Below, piece after piece: positions 29,801 to 38,700 of a stretch of DNA of 64,000 nucleotides. How positions within the stretch are numbered: position 1 is the stretch's first letter; every line of letters begins with the position of its first letter. The DNA comes from Flavobacterium lindanitolerans (lineage in GTDB: Bacteria > Bacteroidota > Bacteroidia > Flavobacteriales > Flavobacteriaceae), in NCBI RefSeq assembly GCF_002846575.1, contig NZ_PJND01000008.1, forward strand, positions 310,001-374,000, written 5' to 3'. Both the position numbers and the translations under genes were made by a program. The notes beneath the pieces are model-generated. The model had not been told where the DNA came from. It made no database searches and saw only the letters and a program-made list of their open reading frames with translations.

Positions 29801-30274
29801 ATGAACATCAAGCTTATCGCCATTGGAAAAACCGACAATAAATCGTTACAAACGCTGATTGACGATTATCAAAAACGTTTGTCTTTCTATATTAAGTTTG
29901 AGCTGGAGATTATTCCGGATATCAAAAATGTAAAGAATCTTTCGGAAGCGCAGCAAAAGGAAAAGGAAGGAGAATTGATTTTATCAAAATTGGCTGCCAC
30001 AGACCAGCTTGTGTTGCTAGATGAAAATGGTAAGAGTTTTTCGAGCGTCGGATTTTCTGAAGAATTGCAGAAGAAGATGAACTCAGGCATCAAGACCCTG
30101 GTTTTTGTTATTGGCGGCCCTTATGGTTTTTCAGAGGCTGTTTATGCTAAGGCTCAGGGAAAGATTTCGTTATCTGCCATGACGTTTTCGCACCAGATGG
30201 TTCGTTTGTTTTTTATTGAGCAGTTGTATCGAGGTTTTACTATTTTGAGGAATGAGCCATACCATCATCAATAG
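29801..30274 (+). CDS. rlmH: 23S rRNA (pseudouridine-1915-N3)-methyltransferase RlmH
   Basis: 157 residues, full length for this SPOUT methyltransferase. It methylates pseudouridine 1915 in helix 69 of 23S rRNA on the assembled ribosome. MNIKLIAIGKTDNKSL, the SAM-binding loop VFVIGGPYGFSEAVY and the C-terminal knot LSAMTFSHQMVRLFFIEQLYR and ILRNEPYHH (each in part) are diagnostic. Followed by a tract of GTGGATAGT repeats. Confidence 0.97.
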   Translation: MNIKLIAIGKTDNKSLQTLIDDYQKRLSFYIKFELEIIPDIKNVKNLSEAQQKEKEGELILSKLAATDQLVLLDENGKSFSSVGFSEELQKKMNSGIKTLVFVIGGPYGFSEAVYAKAQGKISLSAMTFSHQMVRLFFIEQLYRGFTILRNEPYHHQ

Positions 30275-30275
30275 T

Positions 30276-30370
30276 GGATAGTTGATAGTTTTTAGTGGAT
30301 AGTTGTTGTAGTGAATAGTTGTTGGAGTGGATAGATGATAGTGGATAGATGATAGTGGATAGTGTTTAGT
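30276..30370. repeat. GTGGATAGT-type short repeat tract with a distant inverted copy
   Basis: AGTGGATAGTTGATAG, AGTGAATAGTTGTTG, AGTGGATAGATGATAG (twice) and AGTGGATAGTG occur one after another between rlmH and folP. The reverse complement (AAAAACTATCCACTATT) reappears at about 30491-30507 beside the folP stop codon. The intervening 30371-30490 is A/T-rich with AAATCTTAAATC repeats and no gene. Confidence 0.7.
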
Positions 30371-30505
30371 TGGGCTTGCGGTATAAACAAATTTATTTAT
30401 AGAACCAGCTTTCTCTAAAATCTTAAATCAAAAATCTTAAATCCCAAATTCTCTAAAACAAACACTTCTTATCTAAACCCACTAATAACTAAAAACTATC
30501 CACTA

Positions 30506-31324
30506 TTAATTATCAACTGCTCGACAGAGCATAACTGTTTCTAAGGCTTCTTTTACATCGTGTACTCTTAAAATCTTTGCGCCTTTGAGTAGGGAAATTG
30601 TATTGAGGACTGTGGTTCCGTTCAGGGATTCCTGTGGTGTGGTACCTAATGTTTTGTATATCATGGATTTTCTGGAAATACCTGACAGGATTGGCAATTC
30701 AAGCATTTGAAACAGTTCAAGTTTGTTCATTACTTCAAAATTCTGCTCAGTGGTTTTTGCAAAGCCAAAACCGGGATCGATTATGATGTCGTTTATGCCA
30801 AGGCTTCGGGCGTGGTTTACTTTTTCGGAAAAATAGTAAAGCATTTCTTTAATGATGTCATCATATTGCGTAAGGCTTTGCATCGTTTTTGGGTTGCCAC
30901 GCATGTGCATCATGATATAAGGCACATTATATCTGGCTACAGTTTCCATCATTTTGTCATCTAATCCTCCGGCAGCAATGTCATTGATGATTGCCGCTCC
31001 ATGTTCGATGGCATTTTTGGCCACTTCACTTCGAAATGTATCAACAGAGATAATAATTTCCGGGAAAACTTTTACCAACAGGTCGATTATGGGAATAAGC
31101 CTGTTTAATTCTTCCGCTTCAGAAACAAATTCGGCATTGGGTTTTGAGGAATAGGCTCCGATGTCAATAAAAGTAGCGCCTTCATCCAGCATCTGTTTTA
31201 CTTTATCGATGATAGCCTGTTCGTTGTCATTTTTTCCTCCATCATAAAAAGAATCGGGAGTGATATTCAATATTCCCATTACTTTGGGAGTTGAGAGGTC
31301 GATAAGCGTTCCTTTACAGTTCAT
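30506..31324 (-). CDS. folP: Dihydropteroate synthase
   Basis: 272 residues from ATG 31324; the open frame extends 34 codons upstream, but the family starts near here and the extension overlaps the divergent promoter region. FolP joins p-aminobenzoate to hydroxymethyl-dihydropterin pyrophosphate in folate synthesis and is the sulfonamide target. VMGILNITPDSFYDGG (signature 1), FIDIGAYSSKP (signature 2), IIDPGFGFAKTTEQN and GISRKSMI are all present. The last codons (ending AVDN) run into an intergenic repeat copy. Confidence 0.95.
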   Translation of the reverse strand: MNCKGTLIDLSTPKVMGILNITPDSFYDGGKNDNEQAIIDKVKQMLDEGATFIDIGAYSSKPNAEFVSEAEELNRLIPIIDLLVKVFPEIIISVDTFRSEVAKNAIEHGAAIINDIAAGGLDDKMMETVARYNVPYIMMHMRGNPKTMQSLTQYDDIIKEMLYYFSEKVNHARSLGINDIIIDPGFGFAKTTEQNFEVMNKLELFQMLELPILSGISRKSMIYKTLGTTPQESLNGTTVLNTISLLKGAKILRVHDVKEALETVMLCRAVDN

Positions 31325-31413
31325 TTGACTGGTTCTCGTCTTTATATTTTTTGTTGGATTAGAAAATTGTCTGTTGCAAGGCTTTTTGCTTTTCGCCCTA
31401 AACCTTTTTTCAC

Positions 31414-31421
31414 TATTTTTG
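31414..31421 (+). promoter_or_regulatory. Candidate -7 element for the DUF1599 gene
   Basis: TATTTTTG matches TAnnTTTG and lies 30 bases before ATG 31452. A TTTG at 31385-31388 is 25 bases upstream, slightly beyond the standard spacing. Its position argues against the longer open frame that begins at 31374. Confidence 0.45.
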
Positions 31422-31451
31422 GACAAATTTCATACAAAGATACACCAAATA

Positions 31452-31994
31452 ATGAATAGTACTTCTCAAGAATTTGACCGCATCATTGGCATCTGCCGCT
31501 CTTTATATATCAACAAAATGCAGGATTACGGTAGTGCGTGGCGCATCTTGCGACTACCATCGCTAACCGACCAGATTTTTATTAAAGCACAGCGAATCAG
31601 AAGCCTTCAGGAAAACGATGTCCGTAAAGTAGATGAGGATGAAACGGGAGAATTTATCGGTATTATCAACTATTCTATCATGGCGCTTATCCAATTGGAT
31701 TTGGGTGTGGTCGACCAGCCGGATTTGGATACGGAAAAAGCAACACAGCTTTATGATGAAAAGGTAGCTTTGACAAAAGCTTTAATGGAAGCCAAAAACC
31801 ATGATTACGGCGAAGCCTGGCGTGATATGAGAGTGAGTTCCCTAACCGATTTGATTTTACAGAAATTACTGCGCGTCAAACAGATTGAGGACAACAAAGG
31901 AAAAACTATTGTTTCTGAAGGTATTGATGCCAATTATCAGGATATGATTAACTATTCTGTTTTTGCCCTGATTCTGATGGGATTTGCCAAATAA
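31452..31994 (+). CDS. DUF1599 (nucleotide-modification-associated domain) protein, internally duplicated
   Basis: 180 residues. Two copies of one domain are plain: copy 1 at about 17-85 (KMQDYGSAWRILRLPSLTDQI ... IINYSIMALIQL) and copy 2 at about 111-178 (KNHDYGEAWRDMRVSSLTDLI ... MINYSVFALILM). Both keep the DYG-x-AWR-x-(L/M)R-x-x-SLTD core. From memory this is DUF1599, listed as a nucleotide-modification-associated domain; its biochemical role is not established. No signal peptide or membrane segment. In many Flavobacteriaceae it sits next to folP, as here. Copies have diverged clearly, so the duplication is old. Confidence 0.85.
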   Translation: MNSTSQEFDRIIGICRSLYINKMQDYGSAWRILRLPSLTDQIFIKAQRIRSLQENDVRKVDEDETGEFIGIINYSIMALIQLDLGVVDQPDLDTEKATQLYDEKVALTKALMEAKNHDYGEAWRDMRVSSLTDLILQKLLRVKQIEDNKGKTIVSEGIDANYQDMINYSVFALILMGFAK

Positions 31995-32028
31995 CAACTC
32001 ATTAACAAATTAGATATAGCATTAGCTT

Positions 32029-32036
32029 TATTTTTG
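32029..32036 (+). promoter_or_regulatory. Candidate -7 element for the MauE-thioredoxin gene
   Basis: TATTTTTG lies 16 bases before ATG 32052, and its position makes the upstream start at 32034 unlikely. No TTG is present at the usual distance. Confidence 0.4.
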
Positions 32037-32051
32037 AGAAAACTTAAACTC

Positions 32052-33149
32052 ATGGAAAACTTAAAAAAATACCTGCCCTGGACCATCCGTATCCTGATTT
32101 CTTTCTTATTTCTAATTTCGGCCGTAGCTAAATTATACCCGTCCCCTTATTTTGCTATTTCTACATTTGAAGTAAAACAGCTGTATCCGATGGGATTTTC
32201 AGAAGATTTTTCTGTTTTCTTTTCCAGAATACTAATTGGAATTGAGTTGGCATTGGGGCTTTTACTGCTTCAGCCGCATTATTTAAAGAAATGGGTGATT
32301 CCGGCTACGATATTGATGCTTGTCGTATTTACAACGCACTTAACCATTGATACCATTCAAAATGGTGGTAATACCGGAAACTGCGGTTGCTTTGGCAGCC
32401 TGCTTCCTATGACGCCAATTGAAGCTATTATCAAAAATGTTATTGCAATAATACTTCTGGCGTATTTGCTGTATTTATTACCAAAAGGAGCTACAGATAA
32501 AAAGAATTTCTGGGTACTGACAACTGTTACTCTTGCGTGTATACTAGCAATTTTTATGATGGCTCCTATACAGCCAAAAGCGGTAGAGGGCAATATTGAC
32601 GATGCTACTGCCCTGCCTATTGAATCTTTAGAGACTTTCCCAACACAATCTGCCGATTCCTTAGCGACAGCTCCAGCGGCTGAAACTAAAACTGCTGAAA
32701 CTCCTGTTGTTGAAGCAGAAGCTAAAGCAGCCGATGAACCTGCTCCGCAAAAATCAGGTTATGCGCAGTATTTCAGTAAAGCCGATAAGGGCAAAAAAAT
32801 AATCTGTCTTTTTGTTCCGGGTTGTGACCATTGCCGCGATGTTGCAAAAGAATTGGCCGAAATGAGAGCAAAAAACAAAAACTTCCCGGAAGTATCTGTT
32901 TTATTTATGAACGAAGAACCTGAAAAAATTCCTGATTTCTTCAAATTTGCAGGTACAGAATATCCGTATAAAGTTTTGGAAGTGATTCCTTTCTGGAAAC
33001 TTTTAGGTACCAGTAAAGATACTCCGGGCGTCATTTACCTTTGGAATGGAAACAAAATCAAAGAATGGGACGGTATCAACGAAAAGAAATTCGTAGGTTC
33101 TGAACTGCAGAATGTCTTGAAAAAAAGCTATTCAGAGCTTAAAAAATAA
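32052..33149 (+). CDS. MauE/DoxX-like membrane protein fused to a thioredoxin-like domain
   Basis: 365 residues from ATG 32052. Residues about 8-170 hold five hydrophobic segments of the DoxX/MauE type, with the conserved redox-like GNCGCFG motif (C111, C113). A Pro/Ala/Glu-rich linker (about 180-235) follows. The C-terminal domain (about 236-365) is thioredoxin-like with a CDHC active-site motif (C258, C261) in FVPGCDHCRDVAKEL and a cis-Pro-like DTPGVIYLW. This suggests a membrane-anchored thiol-disulfide relay that passes electrons across the membrane, perhaps to periplasmic partners such as the TlpA-like lipoprotein encoded nearby. The partner is not proven. The downstream permease gene starts seven bases after its stop. 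Confidence 0.85.
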   Translation: MENLKKYLPWTIRILISFLFLISAVAKLYPSPYFAISTFEVKQLYPMGFSEDFSVFFSRILIGIELALGLLLLQPHYLKKWVIPATILMLVVFTTHLTIDTIQNGGNTGNCGCFGSLLPMTPIEAIIKNVIAIILLAYLLYLLPKGATDKKNFWVLTTVTLACILAIFMMAPIQPKAVEGNIDDATALPIESLETFPTQSADSLATAPAAETKTAETPVVEAEAKAADEPAPQKSGYAQYFSKADKGKKIICLFVPGCDHCRDVAKELAEMRAKNKNFPEVSVLFMNEEPEKIPDFFKFAGTEYPYKVLEVIPFWKLLGTSKDTPGVIYLWNGNKIKEWDGINEKKFVGSELQNVLKKSYSELKK

Positions 33150-33155
33150 GCATCG

Positions 33156-34232
33156 TTGATTAAATACTTAGTACATAAAATAGGATATGCACTGCTGACA
33201 CTTTTCGGGGTTGTCACAGTCATATTCTTTTTATTTAATGTATTGCCCGGTGACCCGGCACGAATGATGCTTGACCAGAATGAAAATTCAGAACAATTGG
33301 CAATTGTCAAGAAGAAATATGGATTTGACAAGCCTATTTCTACACAATATTTATATTACCTCAACGACCTTTCCCCTGTTTCTTTCCACAGCAAAAATCA
33401 GGAGGATTATACATTTCTTACGGAAGGAAAATACAATGCCCTGCGTTTGTTTTCCATTGGAAATAATGAAGTCGTATTGAAAACGCCTTACCTGCGCGAA
33501 AGTTTCCAGAAAAGCGGAAAAAAAGTATCGGATGTGATTGGAAATACGTTACCCAATACCTTTCTGTTGGCTTTATTTGCTATTATTATTGCCATTGTAA
33601 TTGGAATTCTGCTGGGAATAGTTTCGGCACTCTACAAAGACACCTGGCTCGACCGACTTATTGCTTTGTTAAGTACACTTGGAATGAGCATTCCCTCCTT
33701 TTTCAGCGCCATTTTGTTCGCCTGGCTTTTTGGATTCCTGCTGCACGAATATACCGGACTAAACATGACCGGAAGTTTGTATGAGGTAGATGATTTTGGT
33801 GAAGGACACTACATCCAATGGAAAAACATAGTACTTCCCGCTATTGTTTTGGGAATACGTCCTCTAGGTGTTGTGATACAACTGATGCGTAATTCGCTGT
33901 TAGAAACATTTGGACAGGATTACATCAGAACTGCCCGCGCTAAAGGATTGTCAGAATTCCAGATTATAAGAAAACATGCTGTCAAAAACTCACTGAATCC
34001 TGTAGTAACGGCTATTTCAGGTTGGTTTGCTTCGATGTTGGCAGGAGCTGTTTTCGTAGAATTTATATTTGGCTGGAACGGCTTGGGAAAAGAAATTGTA
34101 GAGGCTTTAAATAATTTAGACCTTCCCGTAATTATGGGCTCAGTATTGGTGATTGCTACAACTTTTGTAGTGATTAATATACTGGTAGATCTGGTATATG
34201 CGTATTTAGACCCGAAGATTCGATTGCAGTAA
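33156..34232 (+). CDS. ABC transporter permease, DppB/OppB-type (orphan)
   Basis: 358 residues read from a TTG start at 33156; no ATG gives a sensible N-terminus. MIKYLVHKIGYALLTLFGVVTVIFFL and LFNVLPGDPAR are the typical first segment of peptide/nickel permeases, and the EAA loop appears as YIRTARAKGLSEFQIIRKHAVKNSL (in part). Five to six membrane segments are visible. Between the first and second segments there is a periplasmic loop of about 90 residues. The usual partner genes (second permease DppC, ATPases DppD/F, binding protein DppA) are absent here, so it probably works with subunits encoded elsewhere. Substrate unknown; small peptides or nickel are family possibilities. Confidence 0.88.
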   Translation: MIKYLVHKIGYALLTLFGVVTVIFFLFNVLPGDPARMMLDQNENSEQLAIVKKKYGFDKPISTQYLYYLNDLSPVSFHSKNQEDYTFLTEGKYNALRLFSIGNNEVVLKTPYLRESFQKSGKKVSDVIGNTLPNTFLLALFAIIIAIVIGILLGIVSALYKDTWLDRLIALLSTLGMSIPSFFSAILFAWLFGFLLHEYTGLNMTGSLYEVDDFGEGHYIQWKNIVLPAIVLGIRPLGVVIQLMRNSLLETFGQDYIRTARAKGLSEFQIIRKHAVKNSLNPVVTAISGWFASMLAGAVFVEFIFGWNGLGKEIVEALNNLDLPVIMGSVLVIATTFVVINILVDLVYAYLDPKIRLQ

Positions 34233-34244
34233 ATTTTATTACCA

Positions 34245-34275
34245 ACCCTGGCAGGGTTCTGAACCCTGCCAGGGT
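34245..34275. repeat. Perfect nested palindrome of 15-base arms
   Basis: ACCCTGGCAGGGTTC (34245-34259) is followed after one base by its exact reverse complement GAACCCTGCCAGGGT (34261-34275). Each arm is itself nearly palindromic (CCCTG-G-CAGGG), so the DNA could form one long hairpin or two small ones. No T run follows, so it is a weak terminator candidate. Confidence 0.85.
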
Positions 34276-34310
34276 AAAATATTTAATAAATCTTTCTGAA
34301 AACTTAGTAG

Positions 34311-34318
34311 TATATTTG
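34311..34318 (+). promoter_or_regulatory. Candidate -7 element for the tlpA-like/tpiA operon
   Basis: TATATTTG lies 23 bases before ATG 34342. No TTG is found at the usual 17-23 base spacing. Confidence 0.45.
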
Positions 34319-34341
34319 CTTATCACATTAAGAAAAAAACA

Positions 34342-34839
34342 ATGAAAAAAATATTCTTATCACTTCTTGTCGTTTTAGGAACCATTTCTTGTTCTAAAGC
34401 ACAAAAAAGCGAATTTTCTCCGGAAGCACTGACTGAAAAATTACAGACATTAGACGGAAAAGAAATATCCTTTAAGGAAATATTGAACAAACACAAAGGA
34501 AAAACTCTTGTAATAGATGTTTGGGCTTCCTGGTGCGGTGACTGTGTTAAGGCGATGCCGAAAGTCAAAGATATGCAGGAAAAAAGTCCAACGACAGATT
34601 ACATCTTTATTTCAATGGACAAAACTGCCGACAAATGGAAAACCGGAATTGAGAAACATGAGCTTAAAGGGGAGCATTACCTGGCTCCGGACGGTATGAA
34701 AGGTAAATTTGGAAAAGCGATTGATCTGGATTGGATTCCGAGATATATCGTCATTGATAAAAAAGGAAAAATTGCTATCTACAGAGCTATTGAAACCGAT
34801 TTTGATAAAATAAACGCTACTTTAAAAAAACTAAAATAA
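34342..34839 (+). CDS. TlpA-like periplasmic thiol-disulfide lipoprotein
   Basis: 165 residues. The signal ends in lipobox GTISC (Cys 17). A thioredoxin fold fills the rest, with active site WASWCGDCVKAMP (C65 and C68) and a cis-proline loop DWIPRYIVID. The WCGDC motif suggests reduction or isomerisation of disulfides in the periplasm, possibly in cytochrome c or cell-envelope maintenance. The tpiA start codon overlaps its stop codon by one base (TAATG), so the two are translationally coupled, an odd pairing of a redox lipoprotein with a glycolytic enzyme that recurs in flavobacteria. Confidence 0.9.
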   Translation: MKKIFLSLLVVLGTISCSKAQKSEFSPEALTEKLQTLDGKEISFKEILNKHKGKTLVIDVWASWCGDCVKAMPKVKDMQEKSPTTDYIFISMDKTADKWKTGIEKHELKGEHYLAPDGMKGKFGKAIDLDWIPRYIVIDKKGKIAIYRAIETDFDKINATLKKLK

Positions 34840-35591
34840 TGAGACAAAAGATTGTTGCAGGCAACTGGAAAATGCACAAAAACGCTGAAGAAACAGAAGA
34901 TTTACTAAATGACCTGATTGATAAACTTCCAAACGATGTAGAAGCCCATATCATTGTAGCTCCTACTTTCGTTAATCTGGCTTCTGCCGTTGATCATCTT
35001 GAGTTTACCAACATTGGCGTTGCCGCACAAAATATGCACCAGGCCGAAAGTGGCGCCTTTACAGGCGAAATTTCTGCCGATATGCTTAGAAGTATCGGTG
35101 TAGGCATTGTTATTTTAGGACATTCTGAAAGAAGAGCTTACTTCCATGAAACGGATGCCCTTCTTGCTGAAAAAGTGAATACGGCACTAAAGCATGACAT
35201 GCAGGTTATTTTCTGTTTTGGAGAAGAATTAAAAGACAGACAGTCCGGAAACCATTTCAATATTGTAGAAAACCAATTAAGAGACGGATTGTTCCATCTG
35301 GAAGCCAAAGACTGGGAAAATATCATTCTTGCCTACGAGCCGGTTTGGGCTATCGGAACAGGCGAAACTGCTACACCGGAACAGGCACAGGAAATGCACA
35401 AATTTATCAGAGAAACAATCACTGCTAAATACAGCGCTACGCTTGCTGAAGAAGTTTCAATCCTTTACGGAGGTAGCGTAAAACCAGACAATGCAAAGGA
35501 AATTTTCTCCAAGCCTGATGTGGATGGCGGACTGATTGGCGGTGCCGCTTTAAAGGCATCTGATTTTGCTGCTATTGTCGCTTCTATATAA
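34839..35591 (+). CDS. tpiA: Triosephosphate isomerase
   Basis: 250 residues. Interconverts dihydroxyacetone phosphate and glyceraldehyde 3-phosphate. Catalytic residues are N9 and K11 (AGNWKMHK), H95 in ILGHSERR and E167 in AYEPVWAIGTG; the phosphate loop is LYGGSVKP and GGLIGGAAL. Full length. Ends before a strong terminator. Confidence 0.98.
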   Translation: MRQKIVAGNWKMHKNAEETEDLLNDLIDKLPNDVEAHIIVAPTFVNLASAVDHLEFTNIGVAAQNMHQAESGAFTGEISADMLRSIGVGIVILGHSERRAYFHETDALLAEKVNTALKHDMQVIFCFGEELKDRQSGNHFNIVENQLRDGLFHLEAKDWENIILAYEPVWAIGTGETATPEQAQEMHKFIRETITAKYSATLAEEVSILYGGSVKPDNAKEIFSKPDVDGGLIGGAALKASDFAAIVASI

Positions 35592-35610
35592 GCATCAAAT
35601 AAATTAACAT

Positions 35611-35645
35611 AAAAAAGGCCCGGATTTCGTATTCGGGCTTTTTTA
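35611..35645 (+). terminator. Terminator after tpiA
   Basis: GCCCGGAT and ATTCGGGC pair (one G-U) around TTCGT, flanked by an A run on the left and a T run on the right. It lies about 20 bases past the tpiA stop. Confidence 0.85.
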
Positions 35646-35786
35646 TTAAGGCAATATTACGCCAGCATTATGCCTTAACATTTATAAAACATCAGGATAG
35701 CACCTCTTAAACATTCTTTTATGAGACAGTAATAGCTGATTAACACCACATAGTGACTTTTGTCGGAATTAATCAACTACATACTT

Positions 35787-38700
35787 ATGTCACACAACTA
35801 CACCTCAAAAACCGGAAAAGTACTCCAGATGCTTCTTCTCCTTTTTGCAGCCCAATTTATGAATGGGCAAACCCTTATCCATTATTGGAATTTTAACAAC
35901 AATGCTTCAGTAGCCACTATTACGACTCCAACACAGACATTGGTTACCGGTGCTTCGTTAACTGCCATTGCAGGAGGAATCAGTACTATTGACTTTGCCG
36001 GAGGAACCGGACAAAATTTTGACCTACAAAATCTGAATGCCAGAAATAATGACGCTTCAGGTACACATTTACGTTTTAACGACCCAATTGGCGGTGCGTT
36101 GCAATTTGCATTACCAACAACCGGTTATGAAAACATCATCGTAAAATTTGCCACACGCCGTTCAGGTTCCGGGGCCGGAAATCAAAAATGGTCCTATACG
36201 GTTGACGGAACTACTTTTGTTCCTTTTACTACCATTGCTCCAAACAACGGAAATCCGGCGTTAGAAACCTTAGATTTCAGTGCTATTGCAGCAGCAGACA
36301 ATAATCAAAATTTCAAATTAAAAGTAGAATTCGAAGTTGGAGCCGGCGGAACAGTTGGCAACAACCGTTTTGACAATTTTACTGCTGAAGGTAGCCCTCT
36401 TGGTGGTGGTGATACTGTGGCTCCAACCGTAACTTATGTTCCTGCCAATTCCAGTACCAATATTGCTGTAGATGCCAATATTACCATAAACTTTAATGAA
36501 GCTATCCGATTAGTTAATGATGCCGCTATTGACAATACGAATGTGGATGCTTTGGTCGAATTGCGTCTGAATAACGTATCAGGAGCTTTAGTTCCATTCG
36601 ATGCTACTATTTCAGGAAATACCATCACGATCAACCCTACTTCAAATTTGGCTAATAACCAGACGTATTATGTTGCCTTGCTTCCAAATACGGTAGAAGA
36701 TCTTAGTGGTAATGCAGTAACAGCGGTTACTTCAAGCTCATTCACTACCATTGCGGTACAAACTCAATTCCAGGCCGGAGATTTGGCCTTTGTGGGTTAT
36801 AGAATGAATGCTTCCGGAACAGAAGACGAAGTTGCTTTTGTTACTTTTATAGATATACTTCCGGGTACTTTCCTGACTTTTACAGATTCAAAATATACCG
36901 CTAACACCCAGCCACAATGTCCAAACGGAATTGTATGGACTGTAGGTGCTAACGAATGTATACCGGCCGGTTCTGTAGTGAAAATCCAAACCTCTGCTTT
37001 AATTGCCAGCAAAGGAACCGTTACAGGTTCTGGTTTTGGATTAAGCTCCGGTGGCGACCAGGTAATTGTGTATTCAGGAACGGCCACTGCCCCTAATTAT
37101 ATCACCGCTCTAAGTTCAAATGGTTGGGCTGCTTCAAACACTTCTTGCAGCGGAAGCATATCGATGCTACCAGCCGGATTGATTGACGGAACTAGCGCAC
37201 TAAACACTTCAACTGCTCCAGGCAACGATGCCGGAAATGCAGTAAACGCTTATTATAATGGTGTACAGACCGGAACTGCAGCTACTTTAAAAACAGCAAT
37301 CCTGAATCCTGCTAATTGGGTAGCTATTGCCGGAGGTACAGCCCCTCAAACGTGGCCGGTTTGGAATTTCCCAAGTTCCTTACAGGTACAGAATGCTGTT
37401 GTAATAAACAACACTACTCTTCAGATTACATTTAACGCCAACCTGAATGTTGCTTCGGCTTCTAACGTTGCTAATTATACCGGAGTTGCTAACCTTAGTT
37501 CGGTTAACGTATCAAACAACATTGCTACTTTAACTTTCTCAGTTCCTTTTGCTCCTGCTACAAATTATGCATTAGTCATCAGCAATATCCAGGATGCTTT
37601 CGGTATTGCTATGGCTTGTCCTTATACTTACAACTTTAGCTTTAATGCTACCTTATCATTGGCTTCTAATTTTATTACTGTTAATGAAGATGCCGGAGTT
37701 TTAAATTTTGTTGTCAATCTTGCTGCTGCAGCAACGGGTTCTGTTGACCTGGTTGTAAAATCGGCTCCGTTCAGTACAGCTGATTCCAATGATTTTACGT
37801 TCACTACAAGAACATTAAACTTTACTTCTGCCAGCACTTTGGCACAGACAATTCAGATTCCGATTATTGACGATTCAACTCCGGAACAGCAGGCAGAATA
37901 TTTCGTATTGAGCCTTGAAAACCCTGTTGGATATACGATTACCGGAAATCCGATGGCTACCATCTATATCAAGGATAACGACAGAACTGCAAAAGTTCCG
38001 AACAACGATATACAGTTAAATTATATTGGAAGTTTTGACCCGTCAGGAACCAATAGCAGCACTTGCGAAATTGTAGTACACGACCCTGCTTCCCAAAGAT
38101 TGTTCACAACCAGTGCCGTGGCAGGTTATCTTGACATTATTGATTTCTCAAATCCAACAGCCTTGACGGTAGTGAACTCCATCAACATGAATCCTTATGG
38201 AGGTGTGACCAGTGTTGCCGTTAAAAACGGAGTTGTTGCCGTAGCATCACCAAATGCAAACGAAGCATTAAACGGTTCTGTAGTGTTTTTCAATACTGAC
38301 GGTGTTTTCCAGAAACAGGTTACGGTTGGTGCACTTCCTGATATGATTACGTTCACACCGGACGGCACAAAAGTACTAACGGCTAACGAAGGACAGCCTA
38401 ATGCTGATTATTCCGTTGACCCGGAAGGTTCTGTAAGCGTAATTGACATTTCTGGCGGTATTGCTTCTCTTTCGCAATCTAACGTAACTACGATGCTGTT
38501 TACGCAGTTCAACAGTCAGGAATCAGCTCTTATTGCTAGTGGTGTCAGAAAATTAAAAGCATCGAGCACACTATCACAAGACCTTGAGCCGGAATATATC
38601 ACTATTAGTGCTGATTCTCAAAAAGCCTGGGTTGCCTTACAGGAAAACAACGCTATAGCTGAAATTAACCTGACAAACAATACGTACACTTCTATTTGGG

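Noticed and set aside
30276..30370. Possible CRISPR or minisatellite-coding region
   Set aside because: Units are short, irregular and separated by no spacers; no open frame uses them. Kept as a simple repeat.
31325..31426. N-terminal extension of FolP
   Set aside because: It is basic, not conserved in the family in my memory, and overlaps the promoter region of the divergent gene.
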